From: a bacterium | GTDB taxonomy: Bacteria; Planctomycetota; Planctomycetia; Planctomycetales; Planctomycetaceae | DNA: 64,000 nucleotides | Assembly: GCA_016125225.1 (NCBI GenBank) | Contig: WGME01000027.1 | Coordinates: 1 to 64,000, forward strand | Reading direction: 5' to 3' | Shown: in pieces, positions 18,323 to 27,075 of the stretch | How positions within the stretch are numbered: the stretch's first letter is position 1 | Layout of the letters: each line of letters starts with the position of its first letter | Translations under genes and position numbers: made by a program | The notes under the pieces: generated by a model | What the model was told of the DNA's origin: nothing | Seen by the model: only the letters and a program-made list of their open reading frames with translations | The model's database searches: none

Positions 18323-18898
18323 TCATTCCTCGCGGCGGAGCATCACTTCCAATTGGGTTTTCAATTCCATCCGAGCCCGATGAATGCGGCTGCGGACGGT
18401 ACCGATAGGAACTTGCAGGACTTCTGCAATCTCCTCGTACTTCATATCGTCCATTTCCTTCAAGACCAACGCTGTCCGATATTCCTCCGAAAGTTGCCCG
18501 AGAGCGCGCTGCACCATCTGCTGCCGTTCGGCCGTCTCCAGCGATTCCCAAGGGGCTGAGCCGGTACGCCCGTCCACAGGCTCTTGACCGGTGGCTTCCC
18601 GGATGGCATCGACCGAGCCCGTCACCCGCTGGGCCTTACGGCGGGCGCTCACCGCCGCGTTCAAGGCAATGCGGAACAGCCAGGAATAAAACGCGGATTG
18701 CCCCCGAAAAGTTCCCAACTTCTCATAGGCATGCACAAATGCCTCTTGGGCAACATCTTGGGCTTGATCTGCGGAACCTGTGACGTGCACAAGACTTCCG
18801 TAAAGGCGGTGCTGGTATCGTTCCACCAGCAGCCCGAAGGCACCCCTGTCACCATTCAGGCAACAGTGGATCAGTTCGTGATCGGGAGAATTATTCAC
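18323..18898 (-). CDS. ECF RNA polymerase sigma factor
   Basis: A 191-aa sigma-70 family factor with only regions 2 and 4. Region 2 contains DQAQDVAQEAFVHAYEKL and YSWLFRIALNAAVSARRK. Region 4 contains LSEEYRTALVLKEMDDMKYE followed by IAEVLQVPIGTVRSRIHRAR, the helix-turn-helix that reads the -35 element. The length is typical of ECF factors. The anti-sigma gene follows 47 bp downstream, the classical arrangement for a sigma factor held at the membrane until a signal arrives. Confidence 0.95.
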   Translation of the reverse strand: MNNSPDHELIHCCLNGDRGAFGLLVERYQHRLYGSLVHVTGSADQAQDVAQEAFVHAYEKLGTFRGQSAFYSWLFRIALNAAVSARRKAQRVTGSVDAIREATGQEPVDGRTGSAPWESLETAERQQMVQRALGQLSEEYRTALVLKEMDDMKYEEIAEVLQVPIGTVRSRIHRARMELKTQLEVMLRREE

Positions 18899-18982
18899 GA
18901 TCGTTCATGATTTCGGACGGATAAATGCCGACAAAAGTTCCCAGAATCGCAATGTTGATGTGGATTGCGGTGTTTTACAGGG

Positions 18983-19792
18983 TTACTTCCGTGGTTTTCC
19001 TACTAATTCCTGCACTTTCGACGCGACATCACCGGATCGCATCAGAGTTTCTCCCACCAGAATGGCTCCGCAGCCGGCGGCTTTCAACCGGTCGACATCT
19101 GCCCGGGATTTGATGCCGCTTTCGCTGACGAGCAGCGTCGTCGCCGGGACTTTCGTGGCCAGTTGAACCGTTTGATCCAGATCGACGGTGAACGATCGCA
19201 GGTCCCGATTGTTGACCCCGACTAACGGTGGTTCCAGTTTCAACACACGGTCAAGATTCTCTGGTTCATAGACCTCAATGAGACATTCCAGTCCCAGTTC
19301 CGAAGCATAAAAGTAGAGATCCCGCAGTTCGCAGTCATTCAGACATTCAGCGATCAGCAGAATGGCATCGGCACCAGCCACCCGCGCTTCGAGGACTTGG
19401 TATCGGTCGATGATGAAGTCTTTCCGCAGGACCGGCAGCGTGACGGTCTGCCGAATCTGACGGAGATAATCGAGATGACCCTGAAAGAAATGTTCGTCGG
19501 TTAGCACGCTGAGGCAGTGTGCCCCCGCCGCTTCATAGTTTTGTGCGATCGCCAATGGATCGAAATTGGCCTTGATCACACCGGCCGACGGGGACGCCTT
19601 TTTAACCTCGGCGATCAAACCCATATAAGGGGCTTGCTGTAGTGCCCCTAAAAAGTCCCACAACGGTGGAGCTGAGTGTAATTGGGATTGCAACGATTCG
19701 AGCGGTCGAGCCGATTTGGCTGCCGCGACTTCCGTCCGTTTATGGGCGACAATGCGGTCGAGAACGTTGTCTTTCGGAACTGTGGTGTTCAT
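18983..19792 (-). CDS. trpC: Indole-3-glycerol phosphate synthase
   Basis: A 269-aa TIM-barrel enzyme of tryptophan synthesis that closes the ring of CdRP to give indole-3-glycerol phosphate. Family signatures are present in order: DNVLDRIVAHKRTEV at the N-terminus, LIAEVKKASPSAGVI (catalytic Lys in 'EVKKASPS'), LPVLRKDFIID, CLIEVYEPENLDRVL, VGVNNRDLRSF and LLVSESGI, ending with GAILVGETLMRS. The ATG at 19792 is chosen; an in-frame GTG at 19807 is possible. No other trp gene is nearby, so tryptophan genes are dispersed in this genome, at least locally. Confidence 0.95.
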   Translation of the reverse strand: MNTTVPKDNVLDRIVAHKRTEVAAAKSARPLESLQSQLHSAPPLWDFLGALQQAPYMGLIAEVKKASPSAGVIKANFDPLAIAQNYEAAGAHCLSVLTDEHFFQGHLDYLRQIRQTVTLPVLRKDFIIDRYQVLEARVAGADAILLIAECLNDCELRDLYFYASELGLECLIEVYEPENLDRVLKLEPPLVGVNNRDLRSFTVDLDQTVQLATKVPATTLLVSESGIKSRADVDRLKAAGCGAILVGETLMRSGDVASKVQELVGKPRK

Positions 19793-19926
19793 TGCGAGTG
19801 TCGTCACTTCAGAGGCGGGGGTTCAGGCATTCGCTGTCTGTCTGCCTGTAAGATACCATGCACGAATTGAGTTTTCGCTGCCTAATTTCTCTGAAACCCA
19901 AGCCACCTATGGGGACAGACCCTGCG

Positions 19927-20733
19927 ATGAACTGGTTGTTACCCCTGTGCTTGAGTGCCGGCGTGGGCAGCAGCCTAGTCGTCTGGTCCCGTTTGGCTGA
20001 ACGTCGCATTCAAGGGCGGCCGCTGGTCGATCAACGCGAAACATCGGCTCCGGCCCCTTCGTTATGGGCCATGTTAGCGGCAAGCGGCTGGGTGCTGCTG
20101 TCACTGGTCGATCGAATTCTGGTCGATCTCCGTGGTCAGCCGTTGGAACCGCGAACCGAAATGGTCTGGGGCGCACTCTCGTTGTCGCTCACCGTCCTCG
20201 TGGTGATTCTCGCCTTGTTGCTGGTCAATAATCGTTATACGTGGCGGGACATCGGGATCGATTTCGATCGGTTGAGACATTCGTTGATCATAGGATTCGC
20301 AATCTGTTGTGCGGCGATTTTACCTACGGCGATCATGCTGCTGGTAACGTTTCCCCTGCGAAGCCGAGAGACACAGCACACCCTGCTGCGGTTGCTGGCT
20401 GACAAACCGGACCCGGGGATCATCGCCGGGTTGGCACTCACCGCTGTCGTTGTGGCGCCGCTCTCTGAAGAGTTGATGTTCCGCGTCACTTTGCAGGGAT
20501 GGTGGCAACGCCGGATCGGTTCGACACTGGCGATCCCAGTCATCGCCATCATCTTCGCGATGGTGCATGGTTATCGCGATGGTCTCGCATTGATCCCCCT
20601 GGCCCTGATGTTGGGGTATGTGTACGACCGTCAGCGGAATTATGTCGCCGTCGTGTTGGCACACGGTTTGTTCAACGCTGGCAACCTGGCTTTGGCATTG
20701 ATCGCCATGCAGGCCTCACCGCCCAGTCCATGA
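19927..20733 (+). CDS. CPBP/CAAX-type intramembrane glutamic endopeptidase
   Basis: A polytopic 268-aa membrane protein. It has the three CPBP (Abi/Rce1-like) motifs: SEELMFR with Glu181-Glu182 and Arg186, FAMVH with Phe210 and His214, and HGLFN with His246 and Asn250. These Glu, His and Asn residues form the active site within the membrane. About seven hydrophobic segments are visible. In-frame starts at 19858 and 19909 also exist; 19927 begins immediately before the first hydrophobic helix. The substrate is unknown: family members process prenylated proteins, act in bacteriocin immunity, or cleave membrane peptides. Confidence 0.87.
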   Translation: MNWLLPLCLSAGVGSSLVVWSRLAERRIQGRPLVDQRETSAPAPSLWAMLAASGWVLLSLVDRILVDLRGQPLEPRTEMVWGALSLSLTVLVVILALLLVNNRYTWRDIGIDFDRLRHSLIIGFAICCAAILPTAIMLLVTFPLRSRETQHTLLRLLADKPDPGIIAGLALTAVVVAPLSEELMFRVTLQGWWQRRIGSTLAIPVIAIIFAMVHGYRDGLALIPLALMLGYVYDRQRNYVAVVLAHGLFNAGNLALALIAMQASPPSP

Positions 20734-20859
20734 ACATCTCGGTCCAGTACCGGCTGCGGTCTCAGCCGAGTGCCACTGGCAGAACACCGGTCAGTCGTGA
20801 TACGCTCCCGCAGGTTTCCATGTTTCTCGATTCGCACCGATCATTCAGAGTTATCGACC

Positions 20860-22173
20860 ATGTTTCCCCCCGTTGAAGATCAACTGGCCATCATCCGCCG
20901 TGGCGTGGAGAAAATTGTTCCAGAAGAAGAACTGGCCCAAAAACTGGAGCATTCCCGCAAAACCTGTCGTCCGCTGCGGGTGAAATATGGCATCGACCCG
21001 ACTGGAATTGATGTCCATCTGGGACATACCGTTCCCTTGCGGAAGATGCGGCAGTTTCAGGAGCTCGGGCATCAGGCCGTGATCATCATCGGCAACGCGA
21101 CGGCGATGGTGGGCGATCCAAGCGGCCGCGATCAGGCCCGGGCCAAGAAATTAACCGCCGAAGATATCGAAGCCAATGCCCGCGATTATCTCAATCAGGT
21201 CGGCAAGGTCGTCGATCTCTCGAAAGCGGAAGTCCATCGCAATGGCGACTGGTTCGGTGCGATGGGCCTCGCTGAGATTTTGCGGCTGTGCGGTCAGGTC
21301 ACCATTGCTCAGTTATTGACGCGCGATGACTTTGCCAAGCGGTATGCCGCCGCGACGCCGATCTTCCTGCACGAGTGCCTCTACCCCGTGATGCAGGCGT
21401 TTGATTCGGTCTGTATCGGGGCGGACATCGAACTCGGCGGCACCGAGCAGCTTTACAGCTTCATGCTGGCTCGCGACCTGCAGAAAGATCCATCGACCTG
21501 TGCCCTGGCCGAACAGTGGATGAACGACGACGTGAAGTCGCGCCGTTCGGCCGAGGGGGCATTGCCGCAGCAGATCGGCGTGATGTCGCCGATTCTCGTG
21601 GGACTTGACGGGGTCCGCCGGATGGGCAAGAGCCTGGGCAATTACATTGGCGTCAGCGAGTCGCCGTACGACATGATGAAGAAGTTCATGCAACTGCCCG
21701 ATTCCGTGATGCAGATGTATTACGAACTCCTCACCGATATCCCGCTCGCTGAAGTCCAGCAGATTCTCGCAGGGCATCCCCAAGAAAGTAAATTTCGACT
21801 TGGGCAACTGGTCATTGACGAGTTTCACCAGACTGGAACTAGTGAAACAGCAGTCGCCCAATGGAAGAGGGAGGTTCGCGACAAAGAACTTCCAACTGAC
21901 ATCGAACCTTATCAAGTACCCAAGCAGTACTACCTACTTGCGGTTGATGGCACAATGCAAATTGGCGATATGCTTGTGGAATCCAAACTCTGCCCGTCAT
22001 ATTCCGAAGCAGTACGCAAACTTCGGGAGGGTGCGGTGTTTGTTTACGAGAACGGTGAAAAGAAAAAATTGATGAATAGGTCTGACCGAGTAAAGATTGA
22101 AAATGGTCTGGTCTTTGGAATGGGAAAAAAGGGATTACGCAAAATTGAGTCCATTGATGTCTCACATTCCTAG
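20860..22173 (+). CDS. tyrS: Tyrosyl-tRNA synthetase
   Basis: A 437-aa class I aminoacyl-tRNA synthetase that charges tRNA-Tyr. The HIGH motif is HLGH at residues 53-56 and the KMSKS-like loop is RMGKS at residues 254-258. LGGTEQLYSFMLARDLQ binds tyrosine and tRNA in this TyrS subtype. An S4-like RNA-binding domain is at about residues 365-430 (LLVESKLCPSYSEAVRKLREG). The ATG at 20860 gives the family-standard MFPPVEDQLAIIRRG start. From about 21783 (residue 308) to the stop, codon use becomes clearly more AT-rich while the reading frame and domain remain intact. Confidence 0.95.
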   Translation: MFPPVEDQLAIIRRGVEKIVPEEELAQKLEHSRKTCRPLRVKYGIDPTGIDVHLGHTVPLRKMRQFQELGHQAVIIIGNATAMVGDPSGRDQARAKKLTAEDIEANARDYLNQVGKVVDLSKAEVHRNGDWFGAMGLAEILRLCGQVTIAQLLTRDDFAKRYAAATPIFLHECLYPVMQAFDSVCIGADIELGGTEQLYSFMLARDLQKDPSTCALAEQWMNDDVKSRRSAEGALPQQIGVMSPILVGLDGVRRMGKSLGNYIGVSESPYDMMKKFMQLPDSVMQMYYELLTDIPLAEVQQILAGHPQESKFRLGQLVIDEFHQTGTSETAVAQWKREVRDKELPTDIEPYQVPKQYYLLAVDGTMQIGDMLVESKLCPSYSEAVRKLREGAVFVYENGEKKKLMNRSDRVKIENGLVFGMGKKGLRKIESIDVSHS

Positions 22174-22220
22174 GCGCATCTCGTGCGCATACGAATCTGA
22201 CATGTTGTAAGTCGCAGGGA

Positions 22221-22239
22221 GTGATTACACTGTAGTCAC
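22221..22239. promoter_or_regulatory. Imperfect palindrome upstream of mazEF (candidate operator)
   Basis: GTGATTACACTGTAGTCAC is a 19-bp palindrome with 9-bp arms (8 of 9 pairs) around a central C. It sits 28 bp before the mazE start codon. AbrB/MazE-type antitoxins commonly bind such palindromes to repress their own operon; assignment here is inference from position and symmetry. Confidence 0.5.
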
Positions 22240-22267
22240 ATTTCATAGGTACGGGGGGCCAGTCGGC

Positions 22268-22519
22268 ATGAAGACCAAAATCATTCGGATTGGGAATTCC
22301 AAAGGGGTCCGTATTCCCAAATCTCTGCTCGATGGCTCGGGGCTCAAGGATGATGTGGAACTGATTCCCGCCGAAGAGGGATTGCTACTCCGGCCGGTGC
22401 ATGCTCCGCGGTTTGGTTGGGATGCGGCGTTTTCCGATGTCACCCGCAGCGACCTGGCAGAGTTTTTGGAAGTGCCAACAACACTTTCCGCCTGGGATGA
22501 GACCGAATGGACGTGGTGA
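22268..22519 (+). CDS. mazE: MazE/AbrB-type antitoxin
   Basis: An 83-aa protein whose first 45 residues form a SpoVT/AbrB swapped-hairpin DNA-binding domain (IIRIGNSKGVRIPKSLL, then LIPAEEGLLLRP). The acidic and aromatic tail (FLEVPTTLSAWDETEWTW) is the part that would wrap around and block the toxin. The last 13 bases overlap the start of the mazF gene, so both are co-translated. It is expected to neutralise MazF and repress the operon. Confidence 0.9.
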   Translation: MKTKIIRIGNSKGVRIPKSLLDGSGLKDDVELIPAEEGLLLRPVHAPRFGWDAAFSDVTRSDLAEFLEVPTTLSAWDETEWTW

Positions 22520-22833
22520 AGCGGTTCGATGTCCATCTGGTGAACCTTGACCCTACGGTCGGGCATGAGATACAGAAGTCGCGTCCGTGTGTCATCATCT
22601 CCCCAGATGAAATGAATCGCCATCTGCAGACCGTGATTATCGCACCCCTGACCACCACGGTTCGCTCGTATCCCACACGGGTGGTCTGCCGCTTTCAACG
22701 CAAACAAGGTCAAGTCGCACTCGATCAGATCCGTACGGTTGATCGCCAGCGACTGATTCGACGCCTTGGTAAACTGGATGCGACAACGGCCACAGCGATC
22801 TCTGCGGTCTTACTGGAAATGTTCACGCTATAA
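22507..22833 (+). CDS. mazF: MazF/PemK-type endoribonuclease toxin
   Basis: A 108-aa toxin of the PemK/MazF fold. It shows FDVHLVNLDPTVGHEIQKSR, RPCVIISPDEMN, TVIIAPLTT and VALDQIRTVDRQRL, which are the conserved blocks of the family, including the Arg and Thr used in RNA cleavage. MazF toxins cut mRNA at short specific sequences and halt growth when the antitoxin is degraded. It overlaps mazE by 13 bp. It appears complete. Confidence 0.92.
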   Translation: MDVVKRFDVHLVNLDPTVGHEIQKSRPCVIISPDEMNRHLQTVIIAPLTTTVRSYPTRVVCRFQRKQGQVALDQIRTVDRQRLIRRLGKLDATTATAISAVLLEMFTL

Positions 22834-22898
22834 ATTCACCTCGACATTTTTGACGGAGAGCGGCCAAGAACGCTTTTCGAAACTCGGAGCACAGATTC

Positions 22899-23975
22899 AT
22901 GCCTCAGGTTGGATTTGGAATTGTGGGTTGCGGGATGATCGCGAATTTCCATGCGGAAGCGATCAAGAACATGCGGAACGCCAAGATGGTTGCCTGCTAT
23001 TCTGCGACTCCGGCGTCGGCCGAGCGGTTTGCTGCGGCGAATCCCGGTGCGAAGCCCTACGCCAGTTACGCCGAGATGCTGAAAGATCCCGCGGTACAGA
23101 TCGTGACCATCTGCACGCCCAGCGGGGCTCACATGGAACCGGCGGTGCTGGCAGCTCAGGCCGGCAAGCATGTGGTGATCGAAAAGCCCCTCGAAATTAC
23201 CTTGAAACGCTGCGACGCCATTCTGAACGCCTGCGAAAAGTATGGCGTGCAGTTGTGCCCCATTTTTCCGTCGCGGTTCAGCCCGGCCAATCTTGCGCTG
23301 AAAGAGGCGATTGAGAACGGCCGCTTCGGCACATTGACCCTCGGTGACACCTATGTGAAATGGTGGCGGACGCAGCAGTACTACGACCAAGGGGGCTGGC
23401 GGGGCACCTGGGCTCTGGATGGCGGGGGCAGCTACATGAATCAGGCGATTCATAACGTCGATCTGCTCTACTGGTTCATGGGCGATGTCGCGGAAATCAG
23501 CGGCGTGACGGCGACGCTTGCCCATGAACGGATCGAAGTCGAAGACGTCGGTGTCGCCGCCTTGAAGTTCAAGAACGGGGCTGTGGGCGTGATTGAAGCC
23601 ACGACCGCAGCCTGGCCGGGCTTGCTCAAAAAGACCGAAATCCATGGCACAGAAGGCTCAGTGATTGTCGAGCAGGACGATGTGCTGTTGTGGCAGTTTG
23701 CCAAGATGAAGGCCAAAGACAAGACGATCATGGAAAAGTTCGCCCGCAAAGTCGGGGGGACGGGTGGGGCCAGCGATCCCAAGGCGATCTCATACCGTGG
23801 CCACATGGAACAGTTGAAAGACTTCGTCAAAGCCATCGAAACCGGTCGCGCTCCGAAGATCACGGGAGCCGAAGGCCGCAAGGCGGTTGAAATCATTCTG
23901 GGGATTTACCAATCTCAATGGACAGGCAAGCGGGTGGCCTTGCCACTGGCGAAAGACCCGAAACGGCCAGCCTGA
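22899..23975 (+). CDS. Gfo/Idh/MocA-family oxidoreductase
   Basis: A 358-aa NAD(P)-dependent oxidoreductase. The N-terminal Rossmann fold begins [17 protein letters not shown] (GxGxxA/G-type). It contains [20 protein letters not shown] and VVIEKPLEI, the conserved EKP motif with the catalytic Lys. The C-terminal domain has [20 protein letters not shown], including the His that is conserved near the active site. Such enzymes act on sugars, inositols or bile pigments; the substrate cannot be told. It ends 55 bp before arsM on the same strand. No transport or sugar genes flank it. Confidence 0.92.
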   Translation: MPQVGFGIVGCGMIANFHAEAIKNMRNAKMVACYSATPASAERFAAANPGAKPYASYAEMLKDPAVQIVTICTPSGAHMEPAVLAAQAGKHVVIEKPLEITLKRCDAILNACEKYGVQLCPIFPSRFSPANLALKEAIENGRFGTLTLGDTYVKWWRTQQYYDQGGWRGTWALDGGGSYMNQAIHNVDLLYWFMGDVAEISGVTATLAHERIEVEDVGVAALKFKNGAVGVIEATTAAWPGLLKKTEIHGTEGSVIVEQDDVLLWQFAKMKAKDKTIMEKFARKVGGTGGASDPKAISYRGHMEQLKDFVKAIETGRAPKITGAEGRKAVEIILGIYQSQWTGKRVALPLAKDPKRPA

Positions 23976-24030
23976 ACCATTGGAATCGAACAGGCCATCG
24001 GCAGCGACGATGAACAAGCAGGAACACCAT

Positions 24031-24933
24031 ATGTCAACGGATCTGCTTTCAACCGTGGCCGCGAATTATGGAGCGGTTGCCACTAGCGGGCTGTCGTCTC
24101 ACCACGAGGGTGTGCGTGCCGTCGCTGAAGCCTTTGGCTACAACGCCGCCGAGTTAGCAGCCATTCCCGCCGAAGCCAACATGGGGCTTTCGTGTGGCAA
24201 CCCCACGGCGATGGCCAGTCTGAAGCCCGGCGAAGTCGTAGTCGACCTGGGTTGCGGTGGCGGACTCGATGTCTTTCTCGCGGCTCAGAAGGTGGGACCA
24301 ACCGGCCGAGCGATTGGCATCGACATGACGCCGGACATGATCGCTTTGGCAAAACGGAATGCCGCAGCGGCTCCGCAGGCTTACACGAATGTGGAGTTCC
24401 ATCAGGCGACGATCGACAAAATCCCACTCGCGGACGATTCGGTGGACTGCGTGATCAGCAACTGCGTGATCAATCTGGCTCCCGACAAAGCAGACGTATT
24501 TCGCGAAGTGGCTCGGATTCTGAAACCCGGCGGCCGCCTGGCTGTCAGCGATATCGCCTTGAAACAACCCTTGCCAGAGGAACTCGCGCAGGACGTCGCC
24601 GCGTTGGTGGGCTGCATCGCAGGAGCCATTCCGATCGAAGATTACCGCGAGGGATTGCTAGCGGCCGGGTTCACCGCGGTCGAGGTGATCGATTCCGGTG
24701 CCGACTTGAATGCATACGCCAAGGTGGAAAATCAATCGGGCTGCTGTTCCCCCAGCATGGCCACCGTGCAGTTGGATTCGACGATGGGCTTGCCCATGAT
24801 GGACAGCGGATGCTGCACGCCACAACCTACGAGCGATGTCGCTGGTTTGCACGAGCGGCTGGCCGATCTACTGCGGCGTTACAACGTGAATGACTACGCC
24901 GCCAGTGTTAAAGTCTTCGCGGTAAAACCCTAG
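24031..24933 (+). CDS. arsM: Arsenite S-adenosylmethionine methyltransferase
   Basis: A 300-aa class I methyltransferase. The SAM-binding motif is [16 protein letters not shown]. Three Cys residues match the arsenite-binding set: Cys55 in GLSCGNP, Cys145 in SNCVINL and Cys195 in GCIAGA. The fourth N-terminal Cys found in some ArsM proteins is absent (SSHHEG instead), giving a three-cysteine type. Two additional vicinal pairs, Cys238-239 and Cys261-262, lie in a C-terminal extension. ArsM methylates As(III) to di- and trimethyl forms. No arsR or arsenic pump is adjacent. In-frame ATGs at 24010 and 24031 are both plausible; 24031 has AGGA 7 nt upstream. Confidence 0.9.
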   Translation: MSTDLLSTVAANYGAVATSGLSSHHEGVRAVAEAFGYNAAELAAIPAEANMGLSCGNPTAMASLKPGEVVVDLGCGGGLDVFLAAQKVGPTGRAIGIDMTPDMIALAKRNAAAAPQAYTNVEFHQATIDKIPLADDSVDCVISNCVINLAPDKADVFREVARILKPGGRLAVSDIALKQPLPEELAQDVAALVGCIAGAIPIEDYREGLLAAGFTAVEVIDSGADLNAYAKVENQSGCCSPSMATVQLDSTMGLPMMDSGCCTPQPTSDVAGLHERLADLLRRYNVNDYAASVKVFAVKP

Positions 24934-24958
24934 TTCCCTAGCTCAAAGGAACGGTCAG

Positions 24959-25360
24959 ATGTCATTGGTCTGTTTTCATCTACCAAAAGATTTATCGCTT
25001 TCTGCATCGTTAATCACTCAGCTGAGAAAAGTGACCAACTTTTCTATTTCTGAAATCCGCAGCCGAGTCATCAACGAAGAGCCACTGATACAAATCACGC
25101 CTTTTTCTAACAGCTGGAATGAAGACCGCAGTAAGCTTGTAGAAATTGTGAATCATATCAAATCAGCCGCCATTCCATTTTCCATATCCGAACTCACGGA
25201 TGACGGTACGGCGACTCCGGTCTCAACGGAGATGTTGGAAAACTTGCTTTCACATTTTCGCGACATTGAGTTAGAGACTCAACGAAATACGATGCTGGAG
25301 TTGGGCGAAATCGACGATCCGTCAGAGTTCGAACCGGATGATGCTGACTGGACTCAATGA
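24959..25360 (+). CDS. Hypothetical protein, AT-rich, acidic C-terminus
   Basis: I do not recognise this 133-aa protein. It is soluble with no signal peptide. The N-terminal half looks alpha/beta (LRKVTNFSISEIRSRVINEE, then ITPFSNSWNEDRSKLVEIVN), faintly like small L7/L12-like or repressor-companion folds. The last 20 residues are strongly acidic. AAAGGAACGG precedes the ATG. Codon use (many TCT, TTA, ATT and AAA codons) is much more AT-rich than in arsM upstream, suggesting a foreign origin. It is 25 bp after arsM but the compositional break argues against an old operon. Confidence 0.7.
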   Translation: MSLVCFHLPKDLSLSASLITQLRKVTNFSISEIRSRVINEEPLIQITPFSNSWNEDRSKLVEIVNHIKSAAIPFSISELTDDGTATPVSTEMLENLLSHFRDIELETQRNTMLELGEIDDPSEFEPDDADWTQ

Positions 25361-25482
25361 TATCCGCCAGAATACTGAATTGCAGGATCGCTGGTCACAA
25401 GTTGTCACACATAGCACCACAGTGTCGAGCGGCTCTTAATTCATATCGGTGGCTGACGTTACGCGATTGAAGCCGTGCTTGG

Positions 25483-26298
25483 TTATTTTGGACGATCACT
25501 TTTAAGCGTCCCATTCAGAAGGTTGAGGTGCAAGCGGCCCACCTGCCACATGTAATGCGGACCATAGCCCGCCTTCGGTCCCCAAGTGTTAGCGACTGCC
25601 TTTTCGAGATGCTGCTTCGCAGTCTCGGGACGGTCTTCCACCGCCTCATTCAGGCCAATATAAAGGTGGGCATAGAAGAGCCGCTTTTCGCGTTCTTCGG
25701 CAGAGATCTCGGCGTCGGCGATGCCTTTCAGAATTGCTGCGGGCGTGATGCGGCCTGCAAAGAGTTCGTAGACCGCCGGAAAGGGTTCGCGATCGTCTTT
25801 CTCGTACTTTAAAAGACCTTCACGAGCCTTTTCACGGCCATAGGCTTTGTGCTGCGACAGGTACCGCCAGATGCCATTTTCACGGTCGACATTGTCGAAC
25901 GAGTGGTAGCGTTCGAATTGACCCGCGGCATCGGGATAACGACCGGCGTAGAAATAGGCGATGCCCCGTCGCCAATGTCCTGCGTCTTCCTCGGGGTTCA
26001 GTTCTACCATCTTGTCGTAGTCGCGGACGGCCTCCGAAAATTTGCCCAGAAAAAAATAGCCATCCCCCCGTTGCGAGTAGAGCCGCAAACTTTGCGGTTG
26101 GGTGGCGAGTTGCTTCGAAGTGTCCGCGATCAGTTCCTGAGCTTGCTCCTCAATCTTGTGATTGATCGCTGCCAGATCGATCTTGGACTCAGGACTGGGG
26201 GCTTGAGCCATCAGTTGGCCGGGCATCTGTATTAGGATTGACGCGACGGTGAGAACGTAAGGCAAATGCCGTGACTGCTTGATTGTCCCTGCCGTCAT
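25483..26298 (-). CDS. Exported TPR protein
   Basis: A 271-aa protein with a signal sequence (YVLTVASILIQMPGQLMAQA). Tetratricopeptide repeats follow (SLRLYSQRGDGYFFLGKFSE, then AGHWRRGIAYFYAGRYPDAA). The C-terminal portion reads EEREKRLFYAHLYIGLNEAV and AVANTWGPKAGYGPHYMWQV, a pattern seen in small planctomycete and verrucomicrobial TPR proteins. It is divergent from the DUF420 gene across an 80-bp gap. Probably acts in the periplasm as a scaffold; no enzyme motif. Confidence 0.87.
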   Translation of the reverse strand: MTAGTIKQSRHLPYVLTVASILIQMPGQLMAQAPSPESKIDLAAINHKIEEQAQELIADTSKQLATQPQSLRLYSQRGDGYFFLGKFSEAVRDYDKMVELNPEEDAGHWRRGIAYFYAGRYPDAAGQFERYHSFDNVDRENGIWRYLSQHKAYGREKAREGLLKYEKDDREPFPAVYELFAGRITPAAILKGIADAEISAEEREKRLFYAHLYIGLNEAVEDRPETAKQHLEKAVANTWGPKAGYGPHYMWQVGRLHLNLLNGTLKSDRPK

Positions 26299-26377
26299 CT
26301 TGGAGTCTCCGCTCAGATGTGCTACTGTTCCGCACGATTTGCAGGAAATAACAGTTTGCCCGGACTAGGAAGCGGCC

Positions 26378-26872
26378 ATGCTGCGCGACGGATTTCTCGG
26401 TAACCACGCGTCCTTCATGCTCGACTTTGTGGTCGTCGCATTGGTCCTGGTGGTGCCCATCCTGTTGTACAGCCTGTATTCCGTCAAGGTGCAGCGGCAA
26501 TATGCGCGGCACAAGTTTCTGCAGTTGCTGCTGGGGGTTGTGTTGCTGGCCGCCGTCGGTGCCTTTGAAATCGACCTGCACTTCATTCAAGGCGGATGGG
26601 AAAAGGTGGTCGCCAAGCAAGACCCGCCTTTAATCGAGGCACAAACCGCCTGGGTGCGGACCGTGCTGCGAATTCACCTGATCTTTGCCATTTCGACGCC
26701 GTTTTTGTGGGTGACGACCATCGTGTTGGCACTCCGACGCTTCCCCAATCCCCCTCTGCCGTCATCGCATAGTCGACTGCACAAGTTGCTCGGCTGGATC
26801 TCGACGGTTGATCTCACGCTCACTTCTGTCACGGGGCTTTGGTTCTATTACACGGCGTTTTTGGCCTATTAG
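26378..26872 (+). CDS. DUF420-like four-helix membrane protein
   Basis: A 164-aa protein with four hydrophobic segments (about residues 14-33, 47-65, 96-118 and 137-158). It has conserved-looking His residues beside helices (RHKFLQLL, RIHLIFA, RLHKLLG). The layout matches DUF420, a family related to cytochrome oxidase assembly/CtaM proteins in which His residues may bind heme. No oxidase genes are present nearby, so a link with respiration is only family-based. Confidence 0.7.
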   Translation: MLRDGFLGNHASFMLDFVVVALVLVVPILLYSLYSVKVQRQYARHKFLQLLLGVVLLAAVGAFEIDLHFIQGGWEKVVAKQDPPLIEAQTAWVRTVLRIHLIFAISTPFLWVTTIVLALRRFPNPPLPSSHSRLHKLLGWISTVDLTLTSVTGLWFYYTAFLAY

Positions 26873-27075
26873 CCGCCATTGCCGATATCAGAATTGCTGG
26901 TGACGGAGTCTTCCAGTGGCAGTGTTTCCCGGCTTCTGAACCCGAATCAGGGCCTGTTTCTGATTTCGCGTTGTCAGAAAGTTCGTTATCCTGAGCGAAT
27001 GTATCGAAACGTGAAGCTGGCGCGCGAAGCAGTTCACGGAGTGAGCGGGTCAGGTGGCAGGAGACACCGGACGTG

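Noticed and set aside
24010-24933. A frame fused to the preceding oxidoreductase (open from 23887) as a single gene
   Set aside because: It runs in a different frame from the oxidoreductase over the overlap; the methyltransferase proper starts at 24010 or 24031.
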